In this document: piece after piece, positions 26,228 through 34,800 of the stretch | How the letters are laid out: every line of letters starts with the position of its first letter | Position numbering within the stretch: the stretch's first letter is position 1 | Assembly (NCBI GenBank): GCA_021323535.1 | Contig: JAJONO010000010.1 | Location: 1-64,000 of the forward strand | DNA length: 64,000 nucleotides | Reading direction: 5' to 3' | DNA from: Bacteroidota bacterium | Lineage (GTDB): Bacteria; Bacteroidota; Bacteroidia; B-17B0; Aurantibacillaceae | The notes under the pieces: generated by a model | Seen by the model: only the letters and a program-made list of their open reading frames with translations | Told to the model about the DNA's origin: nothing | The model's database searches: none | Translations under genes and position numbers: made by a program

Positions 26228-27575
26228 AATTTTTTAAATACGAAAGCATCTTTTCCTCTACTTCGCTGCTATCCCACTTCTTGTCAATATCAGGCATGGC
26301 CATGATCTTGTCCATGATTGCCTGTTGATGTTTTCCTTCTTTAAGCGCGTAACTGTAACGGATGTGCGGACTGTACGTCACCATACTATAAAGCGGGATC
26401 CATTTATCAGGATGTTTTTCTGAGAATTTTGCTTCGATCTTTTTCTGCAATAAAAATTTAGGGTCGCCGGTTTTATCACGCATTTCAATGAAGTTTCCAA
26501 CAGCTAAATCGGCAATTGCGTCTCCGTCTGGTTTACGCAGGTCCTGGTATTCAGGCATAATTTTATTCCAGTCTTCTTTGTGTTTATCAATAAGCTGGTT
26601 CAATACCACGCAATCTTCAAAACCACAGTTCATTCCTTGTCCGTAAAACGGAACAATAGCGTGCGCAGCATCTCCAATCAATGCAATTTTGTTATCAAAG
26701 GTCCACGGCCAGCATTTCACAGTTACCAGTGAAGAAGTAGGATTGTGAAAAAAATCTTCGAGGTAAGTTGGCATTAACGGGACAGCATCCGGGAATTCTT
26801 CCTCAAAAAATTTCTTAACGTCTTCTTTTGTTTTGAGTTTGCTGAACGATTTTTCGCCCTCAAATGGTAAGAATAAAGTACAGGTAAAATTTCCTTCAAG
26901 GTTTGGAAGCGCTATCATCATAAAACTTCCACGAGGCCAGATATGAAGCGCGTTTTTTTCCATACGGAAAGAATTATTTTCTCCTTCTGGAATATTCAAT
27001 TCTTTATAACCACATTCGATATAATGTTGATTGTATTCAAAACGATCGGTTGAAAGCTGCATGCTTAAACGCGACGCGGCAAAAGCACCATCAGATCCGA
27101 AGATCAGATCGGAAGTTACCGATTCAGTTTTATGGGTGTTGTTATCTTCAAAAGAAACTTCTCCTGTGTTGCGGTTCACATTGCTGCAACGTTTATCGAA
27201 ATGAATCTTCACGTTTGCCTGTTGTTCTGCCAGGTCCATCAAACGCATGTTTATCTCGGCTCTCGACACCGAATAAATAGCCTGCTGATCTTTTCCGTAG
27301 GGCTGATACGCGGTTGAACTGTCTTTGTGATGGATGAAGCGACCATACATCGGAATAGCTATCTTTTTGATCTCATCAGCGATGCCAACTCCTTCAAGGC
27401 CCTTCCAGCCTCGATCGCTGAGCGCAAGGTTGATCGAACGTCCTGCGCTCATGGTAATTTTGCGCATATCCGCGCGACGTTCGTAAATATTGATTTTATA
27501 TCCGCGTTTGGCCAGGTAAATGGAAAGTAACGATCCTACTAATCCGGCGCCTACAATGGTGACTTGTTTACTCAT
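26226..27575 (-). CDS. kmo: Kynurenine 3-monooxygenase
   Basis: A 449-aa FAD monooxygenase of standard length. It hydroxylates L-kynurenine to 3-hydroxykynurenine with NADPH and O2. Motifs: GxGxxG at G9-G14 (VGAGLVGS), RRADMRKITMSAGRSINLAL (the kmo-specific loop after strand 2), FGSDGAFAASR (DG motif), and GDAAHAIVPFYGQGMNCG (GD motif). A hydrophobic C-terminal anchor, as in eukaryotic enzymes, is not evident. The other kynurenine-pathway genes are not in the window, so the route (NAD synthesis or tryptophan breakdown) is not shown by context. It is preceded by a perfect TAACTTTG box and ended by a strong hairpin, so it is monocistronic. Confidence 0.95.
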   Translation of the reverse strand: MSKQVTIVGAGLVGSLLSIYLAKRGYKINIYERRADMRKITMSAGRSINLALSDRGWKGLEGVGIADEIKKIAIPMYGRFIHHKDSSTAYQPYGKDQQAIYSVSRAEINMRLMDLAEQQANVKIHFDKRCSNVNRNTGEVSFEDNNTHKTESVTSDLIFGSDGAFAASRLSMQLSTDRFEYNQHYIECGYKELNIPEGENNSFRMEKNALHIWPRGSFMMIALPNLEGNFTCTLFLPFEGEKSFSKLKTKEDVKKFFEEEFPDAVPLMPTYLEDFFHNPTSSLVTVKCWPWTFDNKIALIGDAAHAIVPFYGQGMNCGFEDCVVLNQLIDKHKEDWNKIMPEYQDLRKPDGDAIADLAVGNFIEMRDKTGDPKFLLQKKIEAKFSEKHPDKWIPLYSMVTYSPHIRYSYALKEGKHQQAIMDKIMAMPDIDKKWDSSEVEEKMLSYLKN

Positions 27576-27585
27576 AAATAAAGTT

Positions 27586-27593
27586 CAAAGTTA
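27586..27593 (-). promoter_or_regulatory. -7 box for kmo
   Basis: On the minus strand TAACTTTG, a perfect TAnnTTTG match, ends 10 bases before the kmo ATG at 27575. Confidence 0.5.
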
Positions 27594-27597
27594 TTTA

Positions 27598-28209
27598 TTA
27601 TTTTTTCTTTTTAATGATTGAAATTTTTGCTTTGTCCAACAATTTACTCACTGCTTTCTCTACCCGCGCCACTCGTGTTTCTTCTTTTTTAGCATCCTCA
27701 ATATAGCGAATGTATTCCCTACGGTGAGAATAAGGCAGGCTTTCGAAATAGGTTAAAACTCCCGCTTTTTTAAATCCTTTTTTAATATACGGCGGAACAA
27801 CAATTTCCTTGTTACTCGTACGAACGGCTTTAATCCCTCTCCTGTTAAGATCAATGGCCTCCATGATGTATTCGAGAATAATTTCATCATTTATATCTTT
27901 TTCACTAGTAAAGCGAAGTGTGCGTATGTTCAGGTTATCTGGATCGCCGACAAAGAGTTTTCTTTTGTCTTTCATTTGAGTGCCTTTAAAGAAAACAAGA
28001 TTGACGTGTTTTTTTGTAGGCATAAATCCGCACACCATTCCCTCGAGATTATAATTTGGCGCCCATTTCCAGTCCTCTATCATTTTAGTATCGCTACCAA
28101 GAGCCAGTGCACGCAGTCGGATACATATTTTCCGGCTCCAGTCAGGAAGCGAGTAAATAAGGTCATCGATTCGTTGTGTGGCGTCGGCTCTGTGTTTAGG
28201 TGCTGCCAT
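27598..28209 (-). CDS. YdeI/OmdA-family protein (DUF1801-like plus OmdA)
   Basis: About 203 aa from the ATG at 28209, chosen over an ATG 16 codons earlier because MAAPKHRADATQRIDDLI is a typical family start. The first half has the DUF1801 (YdhG/YjdI) fold features: IDDLIYSLPDW, KWAPNYNLEGMVCGFMP and VNLVFFKGTQMKD. The second half is the OmdA part, with VPPYIKKGFKKAG, FESLPYSHRREYIRYIEDAKK and a lysine-rich end. In other bacteria members of this family have been linked to stress and bacteriocin tolerance, but no biochemical role is established. It is divergent from tilS with only 16 bases between the start codons. Confidence 0.75.
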   Translation of the reverse strand: MAAPKHRADATQRIDDLIYSLPDWSRKICIRLRALALGSDTKMIEDWKWAPNYNLEGMVCGFMPTKKHVNLVFFKGTQMKDKRKLFVGDPDNLNIRTLRFTSEKDINDEIILEYIMEAIDLNRRGIKAVRTSNKEIVVPPYIKKGFKKAGVLTYFESLPYSHRREYIRYIEDAKKEETRVARVEKAVSKLLDKAKISIIKKKK

Positions 28210-28214
28210 TTTAT

Positions 28215-28222
28215 TACATTTG
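28215..28222 (+). promoter_or_regulatory. -7 box directly before tilS
   Basis: TACATTTG is a perfect TAnnTTTG match and ends 3 bases before the GTG at 28226, implying a leaderless or nearly leaderless tilS mRNA. Confidence 0.5.
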
Positions 28223-28225
28223 TAT

Positions 28226-29530
28226 GTGCAAAAGCAATTCCAGTCAAACATAATCAAAAATCAACTTTTTAACAAGAACAGTAAACTGCTTCTTGCCATC
28301 AGCGGAGGGGTTGATTCTGTTGTACTCGCGCATTTACTCAAAGAAGGAAATTACGAATTTAGTCTTGCTCACTGCAATTACAAACTAAGAGGGAAAGAGA
28401 GCGATGGCGATGAACAGTTTTGCAGGAAACTCGCTAAAGAACTTGGCGTGAGCATTTTTGTAAAAGTGTTTGATCTCAAAAAGAAGAAAGGAAAAATCAA
28501 TATTCAATCCGAAGCGCGCGAACTGAGGTACAGCTGGTTCAATGAACTGATTAACCAACACGAACTGGATTGTGTTTTAACTGCGCATCACGCCAACGAT
28601 CATGTAGAAACGGTTCTCATCAATCTTCTGCGCGGTACAGGTAGCAAGGGAATGAAAGGCATAAGGGCCAGGAACGGAAAACGGGTTCGTCCGCTTTTAG
28701 TATTCACAAAAAAAGAAATTGAAGCTTACGCCAGGAAAAATAAACTGGACCACAGGCTCGATAAAAGTAATCTTGAAGCAAAATACGAACGTAATTTTTT
28801 AAGACTAAAAGTTGTTCCTTTACTGAAGGAATTAAATCCTTCTCTGGAAAAAACATTCATTGAAAACAGTTTCAGAATGGGCCAGGAATATGGTATGGCG
28901 GGCGATTACCTTAAATCGCGTTATAAAGAACTTGTGACAGAAGGAAAAGATTTTGTGAATATCAGTAAGACAAAACTCAAGAAAGAAAAATACATTGAAA
29001 GTGTGCTGCATTTTTTGCTCGATGATTACGGCTTTAATGAAACACAGAATAAAAATATCATCGACAATATTATGAACGATGGTGAAAGCGGGAAACTGTT
29101 TCATTCGCCGACACATAAACTGACCATTGGAAGAAGTGAGTTGGTGATTGTTCCTAACAACGGAAAAAAATTGTCTGAAACAATTGTAAGGTCATTATCC
29201 GAGTTAAAAAAACATTTCAGTGTTTCTGAAGAAAAAAAATTCACACTTCCTTCGCAGAACGAATTATTTATTTATGGTGAACAACTCCGCTTTCCTTTAA
29301 CCATAAGGACTTATAGGGCGGGCGACAAGTTCAGGCCCTTTGGCATGAAAGGTTTTAAACTACTCAGCGATTTTTTAAAGAGTGAAAAACAAAATGCTTT
29401 TGAGAAAGAGAATTGCAGGATCCTTGTGAATGGAAATGGTGATATCATTTGGGTAATGGGACTTAGAAGCGATGAACGTTACCGTGTTGATCCGGATAAA
29501 AAAAATTATCTTAAACTTTCGATTGAATAA
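28226..29530 (+). CDS. tilS: tRNA(Ile)-lysidine synthase
   Basis: About 434 aa starting at GTG 28226, which gives VQKQFQSNIIKNQLFNKNSK before the ATP-binding P-loop. The frame is open further upstream, but those codons overlap the divergent gene. The PP-loop motif LLAISGGVDSVVLAHL is intact. LTAHHANDHVETVLINLLRG and GTGSKGMKGI follow, then the C-terminal TilS domains (FRPFGMKGFKLLSDFLKSEK). The enzyme attaches lysine to C34 of the AUA-reading tRNA-Ile and is essential in nearly all bacteria. The next gene begins inside its last codons, so they are probably cotranscribed. Confidence 0.93.
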   Translation: MQKQFQSNIIKNQLFNKNSKLLLAISGGVDSVVLAHLLKEGNYEFSLAHCNYKLRGKESDGDEQFCRKLAKELGVSIFVKVFDLKKKKGKINIQSEARELRYSWFNELINQHELDCVLTAHHANDHVETVLINLLRGTGSKGMKGIRARNGKRVRPLLVFTKKEIEAYARKNKLDHRLDKSNLEAKYERNFLRLKVVPLLKELNPSLEKTFIENSFRMGQEYGMAGDYLKSRYKELVTEGKDFVNISKTKLKKEKYIESVLHFLLDDYGFNETQNKNIIDNIMNDGESGKLFHSPTHKLTIGRSELVIVPNNGKKLSETIVRSLSELKKHFSVSEEKKFTLPSQNELFIYGEQLRFPLTIRTYRAGDKFRPFGMKGFKLLSDFLKSEKQNAFEKENCRILVNGNGDIIWVMGLRSDERYRVDPDKKNYLKLSIE

Positions 29531-30071
29531 ACAGGAAATCATATACGAAGAAAAACAATATATGGGTCACAATCGCTTAAGCATTGTGATACGATCCATG
29601 CTGGCCATTTTTTGTTTTCTTGCCTACTATTGGAGCCAGAACCCGAAGCCTGTACAGGTTTCGTTTCTTCGCATTGGCTCGTATCCTATAGGCGATCCCA
29701 ATGAATCGGGAACTGTTTTCTTTATTCTTGGATTGAGCATACTCGCTTTTTCGGCAGGACTAACTTATGTTTTACACATCAATACAAAAGTGATCAGCGG
29801 CGCTTTGATTTTAGATGGATTCTGGACAGCAAGAAAAGTAAAGATCGACCTTCATAATATTGTCAACCTAAGGAAAAGCCGGTACAAAAAGAACATATTC
29901 AGGAGGGCCGTTTATAACCTGCATAACAAGGGAATTATTAGGTTTTACACTAGTGGAGAAGACTTTATTGAGCTCACGGACAAAACCGGATTAATTTATC
30001 GCATTGGAAGTCAGAAGATTGAAGAGCTATTTAACACTTTACAAAATCAAATGAGGGTTTCCAATAGTTAA
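29523..30071 (+). CDS. Uncharacterised two-helix membrane protein
   Basis: About 182 aa if it starts at the TTG at 29523, which overlaps the tilS end by 8 bases and gives MNKQEIIYEEKQYMGHNRLS; the ATG at 29562 would give 169 aa. Two hydrophobic segments (SMLAIFCFLAYYW and TVFFILGLSILAFSAGLTYVL) are followed by a soluble C-terminal part of about 100 aa. That part has alternating strands (GALILDGFWTARKVKIDLHN, GIIRFYTSGEDFIELTD) and suggests a PH-like fold. I do not recognise the family. The overlap suggests translational coupling to tilS; a functional link is not shown. Confidence 0.65.
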   Translation: MNKQEIIYEEKQYMGHNRLSIVIRSMLAIFCFLAYYWSQNPKPVQVSFLRIGSYPIGDPNESGTVFFILGLSILAFSAGLTYVLHINTKVISGALILDGFWTARKVKIDLHNIVNLRKSRYKKNIFRRAVYNLHNKGIIRFYTSGEDFIELTDKTGLIYRIGSQKIEELFNTLQNQMRVSNS

Positions 30072-30128
30072 TACCTTTTTGCAACCTTTTTTGCAACCCT
30101 TCGTTTTATTAGTATAAACTAACAAAAC

Positions 30129-30419
30129 ATGGTGGCAACAAGTACTTTCGAATTAATTGAGAAAGAAAAGATCGAAAATCTGAAATTCCCCTCAAAAGAA
30201 GTGTTGAACGACAACGAAAAGATCAGGGAACGAAAGGGTGATCTTGACAGAGCGCTGGCACTCGGAAATCTTGAACACACAAAAATCAAGATTTTTTTTG
30301 AGGATGAACACTCAAGAAAAGTGGTTGAAACAACAGTTTGGGGGGTAACGGATAAAAGGGTTATTCTTAAACAGGGTGTTGTGATCCCTATTCACAGGGT
30401 ACATTCTATTAAGATCTAA
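30129..30419 (+). CDS. Small uncharacterised protein
   Basis: 96 aa, charged, with no signal peptide or membrane segment. The N-terminal half is helical and Lys/Glu-rich. The C-terminal half (IKIFFEDEHSRKVVETTVWG, then KRVILKQGVVIPIHRVHSIK) looks like a run of beta strands and is similar in style to bacterial PH-like domains. It lies 57 bases after the preceding membrane-protein gene on the same strand. Two copies of TTTTGCAACC lie in that spacer, and a possible promoter is present but weak. The stop codon overlaps the stop of the convergent cdsA in the sequence CTAA. The function is unknown. Confidence 0.6.
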   Translation: MVATSTFELIEKEKIENLKFPSKEVLNDNEKIRERKGDLDRALALGNLEHTKIKIFFEDEHSRKVVETTVWGVTDKRVILKQGVVIPIHRVHSIKI

Positions 30420-31300
30420 AGTTTAAAGAGAGCAAACACAAAAGGCGACACAAAAATCAGACTATCAAACCGGTCAAGTATACCTCCATGTCCGGGCATA
30501 ATGTTGCCGCTGTCTTTAATCCCTGCTTCTCGTTTTAATTTACTTTCAACCAGGTCGCCAATGGTTGCAAGAATTGGTATTGCGATTCCGAGAATGGGCC
30601 ACATTGTAGATCCAAGCCTGTAGACATAACTGTCGAATAAAAAACTTAATCCAAAAGTTACAAGTACACCAATAATTGTTCCTTCCCAGGTTTTTCCGGG
30701 AGAAACACGTTCGATCATTTTATTTTTTCCCATTAAACTTCCACCGAGATAGGCGAATGTATCATTGCTCCAGATCAGGAAAATGATTCCGAGAATTAAC
30801 CAGGGAGTAAAGAAATGATCTCCCATACATCCATCGTCATAAAAAACAGTTTGATTAAGAAGGGCAAAAGGAAGTACTGAATAAATACATCCTCCAATTG
30901 TATACAATCCATTCTGAATTGATTTTTCTTTTTTACTAAATAGAGAAACTGCAAGAATGATAAATGGTAGAATTACTACACATCCATTAAGCAATTTTTC
31001 AAGATCTCCAAAATTTCCTGAATACCCACAACATCCTTCGTCTTCATTATGATGAAAATAACCCTCCAAATAAACAAAACGCAGATACAGAATAATTCCG
31101 GCGACAAAGCCGATACCCTTATAAGGCGAAGCTCCAAGCTTTTCAGAAATCTTATAAAATTCATTGAGGCCAAGCATAGCTACTACAAAAAAGAAAATGC
31201 TGAAGGAGTAATAATTCCAGTATACGCAGCCAACAAGTAAGATCACAAACACTACGGCGCTCATGCTTCTTGTGGCGAGGGTCTTAAGGTTTAAAGCCAT
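30416..31300 (-). CDS. cdsA: Phosphatidate cytidylyltransferase
   Basis: A 294-aa inner-membrane enzyme with about seven to eight hydrophobic helices. It makes CDP-diacylglycerol from phosphatidate and CTP for phospholipid synthesis. The family signature is complete near the C-terminus: SKLKREAGIKDSGNIMPGHG followed by GILDRFDS. SPGKTWEGTIIG also fits. The insertion GCCGYSGNFGD, near the middle, lies in a loop. The stop codon shares bases with the stop of the convergent small gene at 30129. A TACTTTTA box lies exactly 4 bases before the ATG. Confidence 0.95.
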   Translation of the reverse strand: MALNLKTLATRSMSAVVFVILLVGCVYWNYYSFSIFFFVVAMLGLNEFYKISEKLGASPYKGIGFVAGIILYLRFVYLEGYFHHNEDEGCCGYSGNFGDLEKLLNGCVVILPFIILAVSLFSKKEKSIQNGLYTIGGCIYSVLPFALLNQTVFYDDGCMGDHFFTPWLILGIIFLIWSNDTFAYLGGSLMGKNKMIERVSPGKTWEGTIIGVLVTFGLSFLFDSYVYRLGSTMWPILGIAIPILATIGDLVESKLKREAGIKDSGNIMPGHGGILDRFDSLIFVSPFVFALFKL

Positions 31301-31304
31301 GGTG

Positions 31305-31312
31305 TAAAAGTA
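31305..31312 (-). promoter_or_regulatory. -7-like box directly before cdsA
   Basis: On the minus strand TACTTTTA ends 4 bases (CACC) before the ATG at 31300. The GT2 gene at 46675 has the nearly identical TACCTTTG plus CACC before its ATG. Confidence 0.4.
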
Positions 31313-31329
31313 CTATTTTTTTGACTTGG

Positions 31330-31354
31330 CTCTTGGTTCCTGAATCTTGATTCG
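31330..31354. repeat. Short dispersed intergenic repeat (copy 2)
   Basis: The sequence around CTCTTGGTTCCTGAATCTTG resembles 16178-16202. It lies in the spacer between cdsA and rnpB. Confidence 0.4.
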
Positions 31355-31460
31355 TGACAAAATAATAGGATTTACTCGCTGATAACATCTACTGAATAAG
31401 GTGTTATGAATTTATAATAATTCCTCACCAAAATCTTCAACCTTTTCACTGGAAAAATCG

Positions 31461-31468
31461 TACCTTTA
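31461..31468 (+). promoter_or_regulatory. Possible -7 box for rnpB
   Basis: TACCTTTA differs from TAnnTTTG in the last base and lies just before the inferred 5-prime end of RNase P RNA. No -33 TTTG was seen at the right distance. Confidence 0.3.
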
Positions 31469-31470
31469 TA

Positions 31471-31856
31471 GGGCAAGTTGTTCTATCGCCCCGAAGTAGA
31501 ATAAATTCACTTCGGGGAGGAAAGTCCGGGCAACACAGGGTAACCTGCCGCTTGATAAAAGCGGGTACTTTTCCAGGAATGGAATCGTAACAGAGAGTGC
31601 CACAGAAACCAGGTAGCCCTGCAGCATTGCGCTACAGGGTGATAGTGAAAACGTGAGGTAAGAGCTCACGGATCTTTACAGTAATGTAAGGATTGGGTAA
31701 ACCTCAGGTGTTGAAAGACCAAATAAGTTGCGGGTTAAGGCGACCCGTCTTCTTCCACGCAAGTGGGAACCGCAACGGGTAGGTCGCGTAGATAAATGAT
31801 AGATAGGGTCCCGGTTACGGGAAGAGAAACAAAACCCGGCTTACAGACTTGCTTTA
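31471..31856 (+). ncRNA. rnpB: RNase P RNA, bacterial class A
   Basis: The catalytic RNA that removes 5-prime leaders from pre-tRNA. Universally conserved blocks appear in order: GAGGAAAGTCCGGGC near 31520, ACAGAGAGTGCCACAGAAAC (P/J region), GGTAAGAGCTCACGG, GGGTAAACCTC, AAGACCAAATA, AGATAAATGATAGATAG and ACAAAACCCGGCTTACAGAC near the 3-prime end. GCAAGTT at 31473 can pair with GACTTGC at 31846, closing helix P1 and fixing both ends to within a few bases. Its length of about 386 nt is normal for class A. The next gene starts about 14 bases after the RNA with no terminator in between. Confidence 0.95.
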
Positions 31857-31870
31857 CTTAGACTGAACTC

Positions 31871-34800
31871 ATGATAAAACGTGTACTTTTTATTATTGGC
31901 CTCATTCTCTCGCTCTTCAACGGAAAAGCGCAGTGCCCTCAGGTGTTCGATTACCTGGGAAATCTCTCTGGGAACCCTTATTGGATCAGTTGTACCGGCG
32001 GCGCTTATAATCTCAATTTTCAATCACCCACCAGCTGGGGTACTTATACTCTGAACTGGGGCGATGGTTCTGCTTTACAAACCGGTGCTTCTTATACCGG
32101 TGGAACTATTCTTACTCACAACTATGCTTCTACGGTAGATACATTCGTAGTTACACTGATTATTCCGGCCTTAAACTGTACACTAACCGGAGTTGTTGTG
32201 ATGGAAAAGCCTGTGAATGCTTCCATACAAATTCCACTCGGCGGGGTAACACAAGCCTGCGCGCCAGCGTCTCTTGCCTTCATTAACTCAAGTACTGATG
32301 TAAGTCAAACCACACATTTTCAATGGAACTTCGGAGATGGTTCTCCACTTGCCAATTTCACCTATACGAATGTAGGGGCCACGGTCACGCACACCTACAA
32401 TAAGGGTACGGTCAATTGCCAGACCCAGGTAACCCTGCTTGCATGGAACTATTGCAGCCAGGGAAATACAACCATTGCTACTTATAATCCTATTCAGATT
32501 TATGATCTCGATAATGCGGCTATCACACCAAGTTCATTTATCAAATGCTGGCCCGATAATGTTTTTACTTTTACGAATACAACTCAAAGAAATTGTCTTG
32601 CACAGGGAAATACGTTTCAGAGACAGGAATGGTGGAACTTTGGTGATTATTGGGGGATGGGCAACGATTCCATTTTCGACTGGAAACCCTGGCCGCCTAC
32701 AACACCAATTACGATTGCATATCCCGCTGTTGGAACTTATTCCATAATGCTTCGCGACAGTAATCTTTGTGGTGTTGATACTGCTATCATTAACGTTACT
32801 ATTGTAAATCCTCCAACAGCAGGTGTAATTGCACCGGCAGGACCAAATTGTCAGAACGCGCCAATCACTTTTACAAATAGCAGTCCTGCAGGATATTCTT
32901 ACTTATGGAATTTTGGAACGGGGGGAGGATTTGTAAATCTTGGAACGGGACCGAAAACTTTTACCTATACAGCGCCCGGTGTTTATACAGTTCAGGTGGC
33001 AGCATTTATTCCTGGAGCAGGGGCCGCGTGTACGAGTACCGCAGCCGTTACAGTCACCATACTTCCCGCCCCTACCGCCAACTTTGTTCATAGTCCAACG
33101 GTTGGATGTGTCACGCTCAACAATGTGGTCTTTAATGAATCCTCCATTGACGCGGTTGCATGGAACTGGAACTTTGGCAATGGAAATAACAGTAATCTCC
33201 AGATTCCACCTACGCAAAATTATACAAACACCGGAGCTTTTACAATTTCGTTAACTGTTACGGGATCCAACACTTGCGTTCATACAAAAACTGCAAATGT
33301 GATTGTTCATCCTGATCCGGTTGCTGATTTTTCTCCGACAGTGGCCTGCGTTGGTAGTGTTACTAATTTCACCAATATGTCAACCGTTACAGGAACGACC
33401 GCTATTACAAGTTACACCTGGGATTTTGGTGACGGATCGGCAAATTCATTTTTACAGAATCCCAGCCACTCTTACACTGCCGCAGCATTATATACTGTAC
33501 AGTTGACAGTTGCAACAGCCTTTTGTTCTAATACCGTAGTTAAGAATTTTTTAGCGAATGTAAAACCAACTGCCAATTTTGCGTTTACACCTACGGTTAA
33601 TTGTCCGCCTTTTCCGGTTACTTTCTCAAACACAAGTTTGAACGGAACCAATTATCTCTGGAACTTCGGAACTACTCCAACAAGTACTTCCAATGCAGCG
33701 GGTCCAACATTTACATTCAACAATACAACCCAATCCAACCAGAATTTTACCGTGACATTGGTTGTACTAACTCCTGCAGGATGTGTGGACAGCGTCAAGC
33801 AATCGTTAATGGTATATCCCAAACCGGTTGCAACATTCACTGGAAATTTAAATCCGGGATGTTCTCCTCTACCCGTTACATTCAACAATACAACAATTGG
33901 AGCCACAACATACAGCTGGAGTTTTGGAGATGGTAATTCTTCTACTGTATTAAACCCAAGCCATACGTTTACCAATAATTCATTACTACTTCAAACAAGC
34001 ACCGTTCAACTTGTGGCAACAAACAGTGTTGGATGTACGGACACAACTCAAAATGTAGTAACCATCTTTCCTGAGCCATTCTTTACATTTACAATGATAC
34101 CGGCGAGTGGATGTACTCCGTTATCTATTAATTTTCCTCCCGTACTGGGGGCAGTGAGTTATACCTGGAATTTTGGCGACGGATCTCCAAATTCTTCGTC
34201 AAGTAATCCGTCTCATGTATTTACGAACACAACAAGTACAAATCAAACTTACACCGTTACATTAATGGCAAGCAATGCCTTTGGTTGTATGGACACAACG
34301 TATGGCATGCCAATAATTTTTCCAAAACCTGTTGCCAATTTCAGTCCCAATCCGAGTATTGGTTGTCCGCCTTTAGTCGTTAGCTTCAGCAATACAAGTA
34401 CAGGAAATAACAGTGTAGCCTGGGATTTTAATAATGGACAAGCGTCTATCTTCGTTAATCCAACCATTACATTTACAGCGCCACCGGGTGCCAGCGCCAC
34501 AACGTACAGTGTAAAACTTTTAGTAGGCACGGCGAACAACTGTTTTGATTCCATTGTAAAAACGGTTAGTTTATTTTCGAGACCAAAAGCAGAATTTCTT
34601 GTGGACACTCCAGCCTGCGCCCCTAAGCTTATGACCTTTACGAATACTTCGCAGGGGGCAACAAGCTATAGCTGGACATTAGGCGATGGTGGAACTTCAA
34701 GTATTGCTAATCCAATTCATACGTATCAGAATACAACGCCATTCAACCAAACGGTGATGGTAACCATGGTGGCTACAAATACGAATAACTGTAAGGATAC

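Noticed and set aside
31466-31669. 67-codon minus-strand frame, with another at 31841-32023
   Set aside because: They lie on the antisense strand of RNase P RNA and of the following gene start, and have no protein-like features.
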